Assembly (NCBI RefSeq): GCF_029537375.1
Contig: NZ_CP120679.1
Coordinates: 4,073,501 to 4,137,500 of the forward strand
Origin: Bacillus sp. HSf4
Lineage (GTDB): Bacteria > Bacillota > Bacilli > Bacillales > Bacillaceae
Length of the DNA stretch: 64,000 bases
Reading direction: 5' to 3'
Made by a program: the position numbers and the translations under genes. Below the pieces are notes generated by a model that had not been told where the DNA came from, searched no databases, and saw only the letters and a program-made list of their open reading frames with translations. Within the stretch, counting starts at the first letter, position 1. Every line of letters begins with the position of its first letter. Positions 8,434-16,350 of this stretch are shown one piece after another.

Positions 8434-9077
8434 GTCTGTTCATCCCCTTTTTGCCGTTTTACGGCCTCAACAAAGCGCTTCGCTTTTTTGGCCAGTTTTT
8501 CTAAAAACACGTCATTGACCTCTTCATTCGCAGGAACAAGCGACCCGCCGATTCCCGCTCCGATTGCCCCGGCATCCAAATAATCGCCGATATTGTCCAA
8601 CCCGACTCCTCCTGTCGGCAGCAGCGGAACCTGTGGAAGCGGCCCGTGAATATCCTTGATATAACCCGGCCCCAGCGTTCCCGGAAACACTTTAATGATG
8701 TCTCCGCCGTTTTCATAAGCCGCCAAAATTTCCGTCGGGGTAAAAGCGCCCGGAATGCTCACCGCTCCATACCGTTTGGTCATCTTGATCGTCTCTTCAT
8801 CGACAACGGGTGACAGGATAAACCGGGCTCCAGCCAAAAGCGCCGCCCTTGCCGATTCAGGATCAAGAACGGTTCCCGCACCGACGAGCATGTCATCTCC
8901 AAAGCGTTCTGAAACAGTTTCAATTGCTTTGATCGCTTGAGGGGAATTCAATGTCATCTCCACAAGCCTGATCCCGCCCGCTTTTAAGGCTCCGGCGATG
9001 CCTACCGCCTCCTCCGGATTGTAGCCGCGGATGATCGCAATGATTTTTTCGTCTTCGATTTGTGATAATACACGCAT
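8430..9077 (-). CDS. dgoA: 2-dehydro-3-deoxy-6-phosphogalactonate aldolase (KDPG/KDPGal family)
   Basis: Class I aldolase that splits 2-dehydro-3-deoxy-6-phosphogalactonate (or the gluconate epimer) into pyruvate and glyceraldehyde 3-phosphate. The 215-residue protein has the family landmarks: [11 protein letters not shown] at the N-terminus, LVEMTLNSP with the catalytic Glu region, [11 protein letters not shown], and the Schiff-base Lys in [13 protein letters not shown] at 9077 is preferred, with AAAGGG 8 bases upstream; a GTG three codons earlier overlaps this ribosome site. Between kinase and dehydratase genes it completes the galactonate route. Sequence alone does not separate KDPGal from KDPG specificity. 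Confidence 0.85.
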   Translation of the reverse strand: MRVLSQIEDEKIIAIIRGYNPEEAVGIAGALKAGGIRLVEMTLNSPQAIKAIETVSERFGDDMLVGAGTVLDPESARAALLAGARFILSPVVDEETIKMTKRYGAVSIPGAFTPTEILAAYENGGDIIKVFPGTLGPGYIKDIHGPLPQVPLLPTGGVGLDNIGDYLDAGAIGAGIGGSLVPANEEVNDVFLEKLAKKAKRFVEAVKRQKGDEQT

Positions 9078-9103
9078 ATCTCCCACCCTTTCGTTACCAC
9101 GTT

Positions 9104-10057
9104 TTATCGGCTGACATCGTCTTCTTCAGACCGCTTCATAAAGGCAAACAGTGCGTCACGGTCAGGCAGGCCTTCGATATCACCGTTCACCTCCACTACC
9201 ATGGCGCCTATCGCACAGCCCCGCCGGACTGCGTCACAAAGCGGAAGCTCTTCAATCAACCCGGACAACACACCGGCTGCAAAACCGTCTCCCGCCCCCA
9301 CCGGATCTACGGCCTTTTGAATGTCGAAGCCTGCCGCATACCCGCTTTCTTTGCTTCTTGAGTAATAGGCGCCCTTTGCGCCAAGCTTGATGACCGCCGT
9401 TTCAGCTCCAAGCCTGTGAATGGCTTCGGCCATTTTTTGCTCATCATCGGTTCCGAATAAAAAGCGGCCCTCGCCCAAGCCCGGAAGAACGATATCAGAC
9501 TGTTTGATCAGATCAAGCATGGTCTGCCTCGCCCTCTCTCCGTCCCAAAGCTTTTGTCGCAAGTTCGGATCAAACACAACGGTTTTATTGTGCTTTTTGG
9601 CCAGTTCCACGGCGTAAAAAACAGCATCTGAAGCGCTTTCACTTAAAGCCGGAGTAATGCCCGTGATGTATAAAAAACCGGCTTTCTCAATGTATGTCTC
9701 ATCGATATCGCTCTTTTGCAAAAAGCTTGCTGCTGAAGCGTTCCGGTAATAAAAGACATTGACTTTAGCCGCGCTTTTTCTCTCCTTAAAAAACAACCCT
9801 GTCGGCGCTTCTTCATCAAACATCACTTGACTGACATCGACTCCTTCTCCCCTGACCGAAGAGAGAATCATCGCTCCGAACTCGTCTTTTCCGAGCCTTG
9901 TTATCCAGCCGGTGTCCATTCCAAGCTTTGCTAGTCCGATCAGTGTGTTTGTTTCTGCACCTGCCATCCTTGTCGTATAATTTCTCGCATATCTGAGAGG
10001 GCCGTCTTCATTGGGTGTAAACAGCACCATTGTCTCTCCTATGCTTATCACATCCAT
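9104..10057 (-). CDS. 2-dehydro-3-deoxygalactonokinase/gluconokinase, PfkB family
   Basis: PfkB-fold sugar kinase (317 residues from the chosen ATG) that phosphorylates 2-dehydro-3-deoxy-galactonate or -gluconate at C6. It opens with ISIGETMVLF, carries the substrate loop MAGAETNTLIGLAKLG, and ends with the ATP/catalytic motif DPVGAGDGFAAGVLSG, whose Asp is the general base. It is a KdgK-type kinase, not the unrelated DgoK type of enterobacteria, so the operon uses a non-orthologous kinase. ATG 10057 has GGGGG 9 bases upstream; ATG 10066, overlapping the regulator stop, is the alternative start. Confidence 0.82.
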   Translation of the reverse strand: MDVISIGETMVLFTPNEDGPLRYARNYTTRMAGAETNTLIGLAKLGMDTGWITRLGKDEFGAMILSSVRGEGVDVSQVMFDEEAPTGLFFKERKSAAKVNVFYYRNASAASFLQKSDIDETYIEKAGFLYITGITPALSESASDAVFYAVELAKKHNKTVVFDPNLRQKLWDGERARQTMLDLIKQSDIVLPGLGEGRFLFGTDDEQKMAEAIHRLGAETAVIKLGAKGAYYSRSKESGYAAGFDIQKAVDPVGAGDGFAAGVLSGLIEELPLCDAVRRGCAIGAMVVEVNGDIEGLPDRDALFAFMKRSEEDDVSR

Positions 10058-10062
10058 CAGAA

Positions 10063-10830
10063 TCATCCCCCTTTGTGCACGGGCTTCTTTCCGCCAATGC
10101 TTTCTGTAATTTTCGCGGCGGTATAGAGCAGCTGCTCGGCAATGACAGCCTTTCTTTCGAGCATGCGATCCTTTGGTCCCGCTGTGCTGATCGCTGCCTT
10201 CATTTCTCCCTCAGGCCCGTATACCGGCGCCGCCAGGCAAAACAAGCCTTCTTCATTCTCTTCATCATCAACGGCATACCCTTGTTTGAAAAACCGCTGC
10301 AGCTGATGTTCCAACGAAGTTCTGTTGGTGATGGTATTCCTTGTAAAACGGATGAACTCGATGCGGTCAAGAAGCCGATTCTTCTGTTCTTCCAGCATAA
10401 AAGCCAAAAATGCCTTGCCGAGCCCGGTGCAATAAAGCGGTTTCCGCGACCCTGGCTGTGCAGTTGTTCTGATCGACCTGTTATTGTCGATTTTGGCGAT
10501 GTAGACAAGCTGATCATCAGACAAAACGGCCATAAATACCGTTTCCTGCACCCCATCCATCAGCTGCTTTAAAAAAGGAACACCCTGGGACGAAATATCG
10601 ATCGATTCCATGGCAGCGGTTCCAATTTGAATCAGTTTCGCCCCAAGCTTGTACCGCTTTACATCATCCTGCTGAAGATACCCTTCATCCAAAAGAGTCG
10701 TGGCCAAGTGAAAGGTACTGCTTTGCGGCATCGATAATTCTCTGCTGATTTCCTTTACCGTCAGCCCTTCCGGATGAACTGACAGCAATTCAAATATACG
10801 CACCACACGTACGGCGGATTTTACGGACAT
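10063..10830 (-). CDS. IclR-family transcriptional regulator of the galactonate operon
   Basis: Regulator of 255 residues with an N-terminal winged helix (SAVRVVRIFELLSVHPEGLTVKEIS..., recognition helix around MPQSSTFHLATTLL) and a C-terminal IclR effector domain (TVFMAVLSDDQLVYIAKID, PLYCTGLGKAFLA). ATG at 10830 is chosen because GGAGG stands 7 bases upstream; the longer frame to 10845 begins before this site. It is the first gene of the operon and probably represses it until a galactonate-pathway intermediate binds. A palindrome just downstream of a good sigma-A promoter is its likely operator. Confidence 0.82.
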   Translation of the reverse strand: MSVKSAVRVVRIFELLSVHPEGLTVKEISRELSMPQSSTFHLATTLLDEGYLQQDDVKRYKLGAKLIQIGTAAMESIDISSQGVPFLKQLMDGVQETVFMAVLSDDQLVYIAKIDNNRSIRTTAQPGSRKPLYCTGLGKAFLAFMLEEQKNRLLDRIEFIRFTRNTITNRTSLEHQLQRFFKQGYAVDDEENEEGLFCLAAPVYGPEGEMKAAISTAGPKDRMLERKAVIAEQLLYTAAKITESIGGKKPVHKGG

Positions 10831-10845
10831 GACAACCTCCATCAT

Positions 10846-10918
10846 TCACATATGTGATTCAAAATCAGGATTCTGATTAATCGGACGTATTCTAAACAGA
10901 AAGAGAGGCCTGAGTCAA
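10846..10918 (-). promoter_or_regulatory. Promoter and operator of the galactonate operon
   Basis: On the minus strand TTGACT (10913-10918) and TAGAAT (10889-10894) are separated by 18 bases, a good sigma-A promoter. The nearly perfect 16-base palindrome AATCAGGATTCTGATT (10863-10878) lies about 10 bases after the -10 box and would be an ideal repressor site for the IclR protein. A second perfect palindrome, TCACATATGTGA (10846-10857), follows. Assignment to the IclR regulator is inference. Confidence 0.6.
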
Positions 10919-11042
10919 CCTTGTTTTTCTCAATCTTGAAACTACCAGTCTATCGCCTCATTTATCCTGCGGTGGCAGGATTTGCTTTCCCCGGTGCGAA
11001 TATCTTCTCAAGAAGGCAAACAAAAACATTGGGGAGGGCTTG

Positions 11043-12371
11043 ATGATGAAGAAAAAACTGATGATTTTCGGAGCTGCTGCAGCTATTTTGCTTGGCGGAA
11101 TTTCCGTTCCGGCAGCCGGCGATATAGGAAAGGCGGTTCAAGCGGCACCGAAAGCCGTTAGTGCGAAAGATAAGGACCAGATCGCCAAGAAGTTTAATGA
11201 AAACCGCGCTTACCAAACCATCCATCATTTAAGCGAAACAATCGGGCCCCGTGTGACAGGCACCGACCAAGAAAAAAAGAGCGCTCAATATATCGCGAAA
11301 CAGATGAAAAAATCAGGCCTGAAAGTAAGCAAACAAACATTCAGCATTCCGGATAGATTAGAAGGAACCCTTACCGTCAATGGAAATAAGGTCGCGGCGC
11401 GGCCGGCAGCCGGTTCCGCACCGACAGCGTCCGAGGGTTTGACCGCTCCCCTCTATGAGGCGGGACTCGGTCTTCCGGGTGACTTCACGGCGGATGCCAA
11501 AGGGAAAATTGCCGTTATTTTAAGGGGAGAATTGACTTTTTATGAGAAAGCAAAAAACGCCGCTGATGCAGGTGCGGCCGGGGTTATTATTTATAACAAC
11601 ATCGACAGCCTCGTTCCGCTGACGCCAAACCTGAGCGGAAATCAAATCGACATTCCGGTTGTCGGTATCAAAAAGGAAGACGGTGAGAAGCTCCTCACAG
11701 AACGCGAAGCGACACTTCAGCTGAAGGCTTTTACAAATCAAACCTCGCAAAACGTCATCGGCGTCCGCAAACCAAAAGGAGTGAAAAACCCGGAGATCGT
11801 CTATGTGACTTCACATTACGACAGTGTGCCTGATGCGCCTGGAGCCAATGATAATGCGTCGGGAACATCAGCCGTGCTGGAGCTCGCACGGCTGATGAAA
11901 CATGTGCCTGCTGATAAGGAAATCCGCTTTATTACATTTGGAGCCGAAGAAATCGGGCTTGTCGGATCGCGCTATTATGTCGGGCACCTGTCAAAGCGGG
12001 AAATCGAACGGAGCGCCGCCAACTTCAACCTCGACATGGTCGCAACAAACTGGGAAAACGCCTCACAGCTTTATATCAACACGCCTGACGGTTCGGCCAA
12101 TCTCGTCTGGCAATCAAGCCGCGCCGCTCAGGCGAAGCTTGGAAAAGATGTTTTATATTTAAACCAAGGCGGCTCATCCGACCATGTCCCATTCCATGAA
12201 GCGGGCATCGACTCGGCCAATTATATTTGGCGAGAGCCGGGAACCGGCGCATTGGAGCCCTGGTACCACACACCTTTCGACACGATTGAACACATCAGCA
12301 AGGACAGACTGAAAACAGCCGGGCAAATCGCCGGAACGGCCATTTATGACCTGGTCAAAAAAGAAAATTAG
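11043..12371 (+). CDS. ywaD: Secreted M28 zinc aminopeptidase YwaD
   Basis: Extracellular leucyl-type aminopeptidase, 442 residues. It has a Sec signal peptide (KKKLMIFGAAAAILLGGISVPAAG), a protease-associated (PA) domain inserted at about residues 120-230 and a C-terminal M28 domain with the two-zinc ligand series: HYDSVPDAPGANDNASG, FGAEEIGLVGSRYY, FNLDMV and GGSSDHVPFHEAGI. This matches B. subtilis YwaD, which lies near ywaC as here. The start is set at ATG 11043, 5 bases after GGAGGGC; ATG 11046 is possible and TTG 11040 unlikely. Single gene, closed by a terminator. Expected role: peptide scavenging. Confidence 0.87.
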   Translation: MMKKKLMIFGAAAAILLGGISVPAAGDIGKAVQAAPKAVSAKDKDQIAKKFNENRAYQTIHHLSETIGPRVTGTDQEKKSAQYIAKQMKKSGLKVSKQTFSIPDRLEGTLTVNGNKVAARPAAGSAPTASEGLTAPLYEAGLGLPGDFTADAKGKIAVILRGELTFYEKAKNAADAGAAGVIIYNNIDSLVPLTPNLSGNQIDIPVVGIKKEDGEKLLTEREATLQLKAFTNQTSQNVIGVRKPKGVKNPEIVYVTSHYDSVPDAPGANDNASGTSAVLELARLMKHVPADKEIRFITFGAEEIGLVGSRYYVGHLSKREIERSAANFNLDMVATNWENASQLYINTPDGSANLVWQSSRAAQAKLGKDVLYLNQGGSSDHVPFHEAGIDSANYIWREPGTGALEPWYHTPFDTIEHISKDRLKTAGQIAGTAIYDLVKKEN

Positions 12372-12386
12372 TTCTTTGATCTATGG

Positions 12387-12420
12387 ATGGAGCAGATCGG
12401 ATTGATCTGTTCCATTTTTT
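12387..12420 (+). terminator. Terminator after ywaD
   Basis: ATGGAGCAGATC (12387-12398) pairs with GATCTGTTCCAT (12404-12415) apart from one G-T pair, followed by TTTTTT. Confidence 0.85.
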
Positions 12421-12545
12421 ATTTCCGCCACCCGAGGATAGCGGCACCAGCCAGACAGGCTTGTCCTGGTTACGCATAGAAGATGAGAGGCTTTTCCACA
12501 GACACTAGGGTGTCTGGGTCCTTGAGCCTTATTTTGTAAAGTTCC

Positions 12546-12569
12546 CTTTACGTAAAGCTCATTTTACGT
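12546..12569 (+). promoter_or_regulatory. Palindromic operator-like repeat before a small membrane protein gene
   Basis: CTTTACGTAAAG (12546-12557) is a perfect 12-base palindrome and a further half-site TTTTACGT lies at 12562-12569. They stand about 90 bases before the gene at 12659. A regulator gene is not adjacent, so the binding protein is unknown. Confidence 0.35.
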
Positions 12570-12658
12570 TACGCTAGAATAGCGGGTGAATGTAACGGTT
12601 CTCTAATAGCTAATTTGAAGCTACAGCAGCCGAAATATAGATGTTTATGGAGGAAATC

Positions 12659-13033
12659 ATGAGTTCACGGTTAGGTTATTTCATATTGAGTTTTTTGATG
12701 TTGATTTTAAGTCTCTATCAGTTTTTTAGTAGTGTGGTTTATGGAAGACTCGGTTTCGAAACGGCTTTTATGCCTTTTTCTTTATTTATCATGTTTTTCA
12801 CATTAGGTTATTTATATCCTCAATTTAAGAAAAATGATGAGCGCCATAAATTAATCAAACAAAAAGCCATGTTTTATCATTATTTTATTTTGATGGGATA
12901 TCTGTTTATTTTTTTTATCTTACTAGCAAATAACTTGATAAACTTGAGTGCGCAGACCATGATTGCAATCCTTGGTGCGCTTATTATTGCAACAGTCAGC
13001 ATTTTATTTATGATATTCTCAAAAATTTATTAG
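12659..13033 (+). CDS. Four-helix membrane protein of unknown function
   Basis: A 124-residue, very AT-rich coding region predicted to span the membrane four times (about residues 5-28, 36-56, 76-98 and 101-122), with the polar loop KKNDERHKLIKQKA between helices 2 and 3. The DERxxxIxxKA pattern recalls small DUF2178-like membrane proteins that often accompany Xre-type regulators in Bacillus, but no regulator is next to it. The start at 12659 has GGAGG 5 bases upstream. Its base composition is lower in G+C than the neighbours, which may mean transfer. Function unknown. Confidence 0.65.
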   Translation: MSSRLGYFILSFLMLILSLYQFFSSVVYGRLGFETAFMPFSLFIMFFTLGYLYPQFKKNDERHKLIKQKAMFYHYFILMGYLFIFFILLANNLINLSAQTMIAILGALIIATVSILFMIFSKIY

Positions 13034-13199
13034 AAGATGATGGATATGTTTCCTGATCTTTATCATCGTGATGATAATAGTTGTGACCAAAAAGCGCAAG
13101 CATTGATTTTCTATAAGAACGTCTGGTTGGTCAAGCGATACGTTCGAGATGATAAATAGATGCAAGTCAACACCGTTTTCCCGATCAATCAGCAAAAAA

Positions 13200-13229
13200 A
13201 TGGAGCGCAAGATGCGGCTCCATTTTTTC
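13200..13229. terminator. Bidirectional hairpin between convergent genes
   Basis: ATGGAGC (13200-13206) pairs with GCTCCAT (13217-13223); A7 precedes it and T6 follows, so it can end transcription of the membrane protein gene on the plus strand and of the MFS gene on the minus strand. Confidence 0.75.
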
Positions 13230-14586
13230 AACCCTTGACCAGCTTGATAAACCGGAAGCTCAAGATCAGGCTGCCGATGGCGACGATGATCATGATCATC
13301 CCTAACTCCTGAAAATGGCCGGACGTTATTTCTTGACCGAACAGCAATCCGAGAACAACCGATGATAAGATCGATCCCAAGTAGCGGCACGTTTGAAACA
13401 GCCCGGATGTCGTACCGGCCAGATCTTCCGGGCTTGTCCTGATCATGGCGGCCTGCAATGCTACATTGCCGAGGCCGTAGCTGATTCCCAATAAAGAAAG
13501 CATCAAGCCTTTCCAAACCATCGGCGCCTCCACGAAAAAGAGCGTCATCAGAACCGCGCCGATGACCATCAAACAAGTCCCCATCAATACAGGCTGTGTC
13601 TCCCCGGAGCGGTCGATCCATCTTCCCGCAAGCGGAGACACGATGATGCTCATTCCTGACATAAACAGCATCAGCAGTCCGCTTGTGCGAACGGAAAGCC
13701 CCATCTCATCCTGAAAATAACTCGGAAGCCCGAAGAACAGACAGTAATTAAAAATGTTCAACATGATAAACTGGACATACACCGATGACAGTGTCCTGTG
13801 GGATATAAACAGCCGCATATCAATAAACGGATGATCCGTCCGCAGCTCCCACCATACGAAGATGAACAGCAGAACAAATCCGCCAATCCCTGCGGCATAA
13901 TGGGGGGCGGTGCTTAAAGAAAGCAAAAAAGACAACAACAGGACGATTCCGCCGGCAAATAAAAGGATTCCCGTCAAATCAAGCTGTTTGATGACGGTCC
14001 TGGCATTTAAACCCGGTTTTTTCTCATCCTTTGGAAACATGTACATCCCAAACACAAAGCTGAACAGGATAAAGGGGAAATTGACGGTGAAAATCGCCGG
14101 CCACCCGCCCCAGACGATTAAAAACCCTCCCACTGTCGGGCCCAAAGCCGTCATCGCGGAAGCAAAGATGGAAAGAACAGCGAGCGCGGAGGCCTGGCGA
14201 TCATGGATATGGCTCCTGATCAGCCCCACTCCGGACGGATAAATCGCACTGCTGCCAATCGATTGAAATAAACGCATCACAAGTAAAACTAAAAATGCCG
14301 GAGCCAGCGGCGCGCCGATGGCTGAGATCGCCACAAGAATCAGCCCGGACAAAAACATCTTTTTCCGGCCGATTAAATCCCCCAGCTTCCCCGTCACAGG
14401 CTGAGCAACCGCACTCGCCAAATAAAACGATGAAATCAGCCATGACACGGTTGAAAACGACAGCTGGAATTCTTTTTGAATGCTGTGCAGCGCAAGTGAG
14501 ATCATGGAAGAGTTCAGCGGATTCAGCATGGTTCCGGATGCGACGGTTGTTAAAAACAAGGCCCTGCTTTTTTTAGATATTTTCAT
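13228..14586 (-). CDS. MFS drug exporter, DHA2/EmrB-like
   Basis: A 452-residue major facilitator protein with about thirteen hydrophobic helices. The N-terminus (ASGTMLNPLNSSMISLALHSIQ) and the loop 2-3 signature GKLGDLIGRKKMFLSG are typical of multidrug proton antiporters; motif C-like GPTVGGFL follows in helix 5. The substrate is unknown. The start ATG overlaps the stop of the upstream reading frame (ATGA), so it is translated together with the isochorismatase relic at 14586-14909. The minus-strand transcript ends at the hairpin near 13200. Confidence 0.8.
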   Translation of the reverse strand: MKISKKSRALFLTTVASGTMLNPLNSSMISLALHSIQKEFQLSFSTVSWLISSFYLASAVAQPVTGKLGDLIGRKKMFLSGLILVAISAIGAPLAPAFLVLLVMRLFQSIGSSAIYPSGVGLIRSHIHDRQASALAVLSIFASAMTALGPTVGGFLIVWGGWPAIFTVNFPFILFSFVFGMYMFPKDEKKPGLNARTVIKQLDLTGILLFAGGIVLLLSFLLSLSTAPHYAAGIGGFVLLFIFVWWELRTDHPFIDMRLFISHRTLSSVYVQFIMLNIFNYCLFFGLPSYFQDEMGLSVRTSGLLMLFMSGMSIIVSPLAGRWIDRSGETQPVLMGTCLMVIGAVLMTLFFVEAPMVWKGLMLSLLGISYGLGNVALQAAMIRTSPEDLAGTTSGLFQTCRYLGSILSSVVLGLLFGQEITSGHFQELGMIMIIVAIGSLILSFRFIKLVKG

Positions 14587-14909
14587 CAGAACTGTGATCT
14601 AAACGCTTCCGTCGTCCGAAGCTCTTCCTCGCTGAAAGTTGTCATCACATCTGAAATCAAAGTCCGCTGATATCCATGCTGGCAGGCTTCCCTTGCCGTG
14701 CTTTCAACACCGATATTTGTCGCGACAACGCGGCGCCGAAGCTCGAGATCCAAATCCGCACCGAAAGAAGTGTGCCATTGATGCTTCGTCACAGTAAAAT
14801 GGCACACACTGAATTCAGCGCGATTGGACGCCTGTTTCACAACGCCATCTCCTCCAGGAATTTCGGGCACAAAGGCGGTTTTATTGTAATCAATATGCAG
14901 TTCGCTCAT
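14586..14909 (-). pseudogene. Internally deleted isochorismatase-like cysteine hydrolase
   Basis: An open frame of 107 codons with a perfect ribosome site (AGGAGG, 9 bases before ATG). Its parts match successive pieces of isochorismatase-family hydrolases of about 190 residues: an N-terminal strand, the segment VTKHQWHTSFGADLDLELRRR, then directly ATNIGVESTAREACQHGYQ, the region that normally holds the catalytic Cys (often ...TNIGVE in non-Cys members) and EE near the C-terminus. The first Asp region and the strand before ATNIGVE are missing, so at least two in-frame deletions are inferred. It may be inactive yet still coupled by ATGA to the MFS gene, whose translation could depend on it. Confidence 0.6.
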
Positions 14910-15107
14910 ATGACGACGACCTCCTCATGGCTATTATCTTTTTCTTGATCTCCTTTTTCGATACGCATTGGTTAGAAAATGTCCTGTATGTCATTCGTAT
15001 CGGATACCACGCGCGAGCCATCCTTGTTCGGCAGGATTGTCATTGTGGAACAGGCGCGGGGAAATGTCAAAGCAGAATGAATTTGAGGGCCGCTGGTATT
15101 TAAAATA

Positions 15108-15136
15108 AGCCGGACGGAGCCCGCCCCGTTCCGGCT
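15108..15136 (-). terminator. Terminator of ywaC
   Basis: AGCCGGA (15108-15114) pairs with TCCGGCT (15130-15136), with additional G-C pairs inside; on the minus strand TTATTTT follows. It starts 4 bases after the ywaC stop. Confidence 0.75.
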
Positions 15137-15139
15137 GTA

Positions 15140-15799
15140 TTACTGATCCACTTTTGATCTAATATTAAACATTTTTTCATCCAAATAATGAGCAATGTCC
15201 GCGGCTTCCTTCAGTTCATCCGTCAGCTGGTTCGGGACATCGTTATTTAACTTGTAGTAGATTTTATGCTCAAGACTCGCCCAGAAATCCATGGCAATCG
15301 TACGGATTTGAATTTCCACCTTGGCATGTTCCACGCGATTGGTCAAATACACCGGAACTTCAACAATCAAGTGGAGACTCCGGTAACCGTTCGGCTTCGG
15401 ATTCTTGATATAGTCCTTCACTTTCAAAATTTTGATGTCTTCATGCTCCTTCAGCACTTCGACCATGTTGTATATGTCAGACAAAAATGAACAAATGATT
15501 CTCAGGCCTGCGATATCGTGAATATGTTCCTTAGCCGCGCTTGTCGTAATATCGCATCCCTTTCTCACCAGCTTGTTGATTAAGCTTTCAAAGCTTTTCA
15601 CCCTTGATTTCGTATGTTCAATCGGATTATGGCCGTGAATCAAATTGTATTCCTGGCTGATAATCGAAAATTTTGTATCCATTTGGTCCAAAGCGAATTT
15701 ATAAACCAGAAGCTCGTTTTTCCAGTCTTCCATCAGACTTCTTAAGTCTTCGATTTGATCTGCGGGCATACTTGTCATTTTATCTATTGCAATATCCAT
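15140..15799 (-). CDS. ywaC: Small alarmone synthetase YwaC (SAS2/RelP)
   Basis: Single-domain (p)ppGpp synthetase that transfers pyrophosphate from ATP to GDP or GTP under cell-wall stress. The 219-residue protein has no hydrolase domain. It shows the RelA/SpoT synthetase motifs: KSRVKSFESLINKLVRKG, the metal/ATP segment HIHDIAGLRIICSF, the GTP-contacting NPKPNGYRSLHLIVEV, and EIQIRTIAMDFWASLEHKI. Near identity over long stretches with B. subtilis YwaC, and the position next to dlt, distinguish it from YjbM. GGAGAA precedes the ATG. An ECF-type promoter lies 45-75 bases upstream. Confidence 0.93.
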   Translation of the reverse strand: MDIAIDKMTSMPADQIEDLRSLMEDWKNELLVYKFALDQMDTKFSIISQEYNLIHGHNPIEHTKSRVKSFESLINKLVRKGCDITTSAAKEHIHDIAGLRIICSFLSDIYNMVEVLKEHEDIKILKVKDYIKNPKPNGYRSLHLIVEVPVYLTNRVEHAKVEIQIRTIAMDFWASLEHKIYYKLNNDVPNQLTDELKEAADIAHYLDEKMFNIRSKVDQ

Positions 15800-15844
15800 T
15801 ATGATTTCTCCTTATACCAGGATTTCGTTCTCTTCAGAAAAATA

Positions 15845-15871
15845 GACGGGCACATCTTACGTAAGGTTTCG
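15845..15871 (-). promoter_or_regulatory. ECF sigma (SigM/SigW-type) promoter of ywaC
   Basis: On the minus strand CGAAAC (-35, complement of 15866-15871) and CGTC (-10, complement of 15845-15848) are separated by 17 bases. This fits the TGAAAC-N16/17-CGTC pattern of extracytoplasmic-function sigma factors, in line with the known SigM control of ywaC in B. subtilis. Confidence 0.7.
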
Positions 15872-16114
15872 AATGAGGATGAACGATCAAAAAGCGGCGA
15901 TCATATCAATTTACAATTTTTAAAAATTATTCTTCTTTTAAAAGTCATAAATTGTTCAGCATTTACTAGAAATTGCTTGATCTTGACCTATTCAAACGTT
16001 TATAAATGAATTTTTTTCCACAAGAGATTGATATTCCGCGGAAAATGTTTATAATAGGCTGATGGGCTTCCCGGCCTTTTTGGCGCGGTGTCCCTCCAAA
16101 AACTTTTCCACAAA

Positions 16115-16140
16115 TGAAACTTTTATACAACATATTCGTC
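16115..16140 (+). promoter_or_regulatory. ECF sigma (SigX-type) promoter of the dlt operon
   Basis: TGAAAC (16115-16120) and CGTC (16137-16140), spacer 16, form a consensus ECF promoter about 45 bases before dltX. In B. subtilis the dlt operon is controlled by sigma-X and other ECF factors. The rest of the 387-base gap between ywaC and dltX (15800-16186) shows no gene. Confidence 0.8.
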
Positions 16141-16186
16141 TTATACTGTTGTTAAGGCAATTCTCAATACGGAAAGGAACAGAACA

Positions 16187-16336
16187 ATGTTAAATAAGCT
16201 TAAAGTGTTGTATGAAAAAACAACGACGAAGTGGCTGCTCAACACTTCCTATTACTTTCTCATTCTGCTGCTGTTGTTTTTGATTTATGGATTCCATACA
16301 GCAAATACAGGTTCATATATTTATAATGACTTTTAA
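16187..16336 (+). CDS. dltX: DltX, small membrane protein of the dlt operon
   Basis: A 49-residue protein starting [19 protein letters not shown] and holding one transmembrane helix (about residues 22-39), ending in [12 protein letters not shown]. Position directly before dltA, single helix and the FHTANTG-Y-x-YxxF-type C-terminus identify DltX, the short subunit that works with DltB and DltD in moving D-alanine onto teichoic acids; the C-terminal motif is thought to act at the active site. AAAGGAACAGAACA precedes the ATG. It is easily missed because of its size. Confidence 0.88.
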   Translation: MLNKLKVLYEKTTTKWLLNTSYYFLILLLLFLIYGFHTANTGSYIYNDF

Positions 16337-16350
16337 TGGAGAAAAAAACA

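Noticed and set aside
13019..13621. Minus-strand frame of 200 codons partly outside the MFS gene
   Set aside because: Overlaps the MFS coding region in another frame with Arg/Asp/Gly-rich text; the 13034-13199 part has no start signals.
15800..16186. Possible riboswitch or small RNA in the ywaC-dltX gap
   Set aside because: Apart from the two ECF promoters no strong hairpins or known riboswitch cores were seen.
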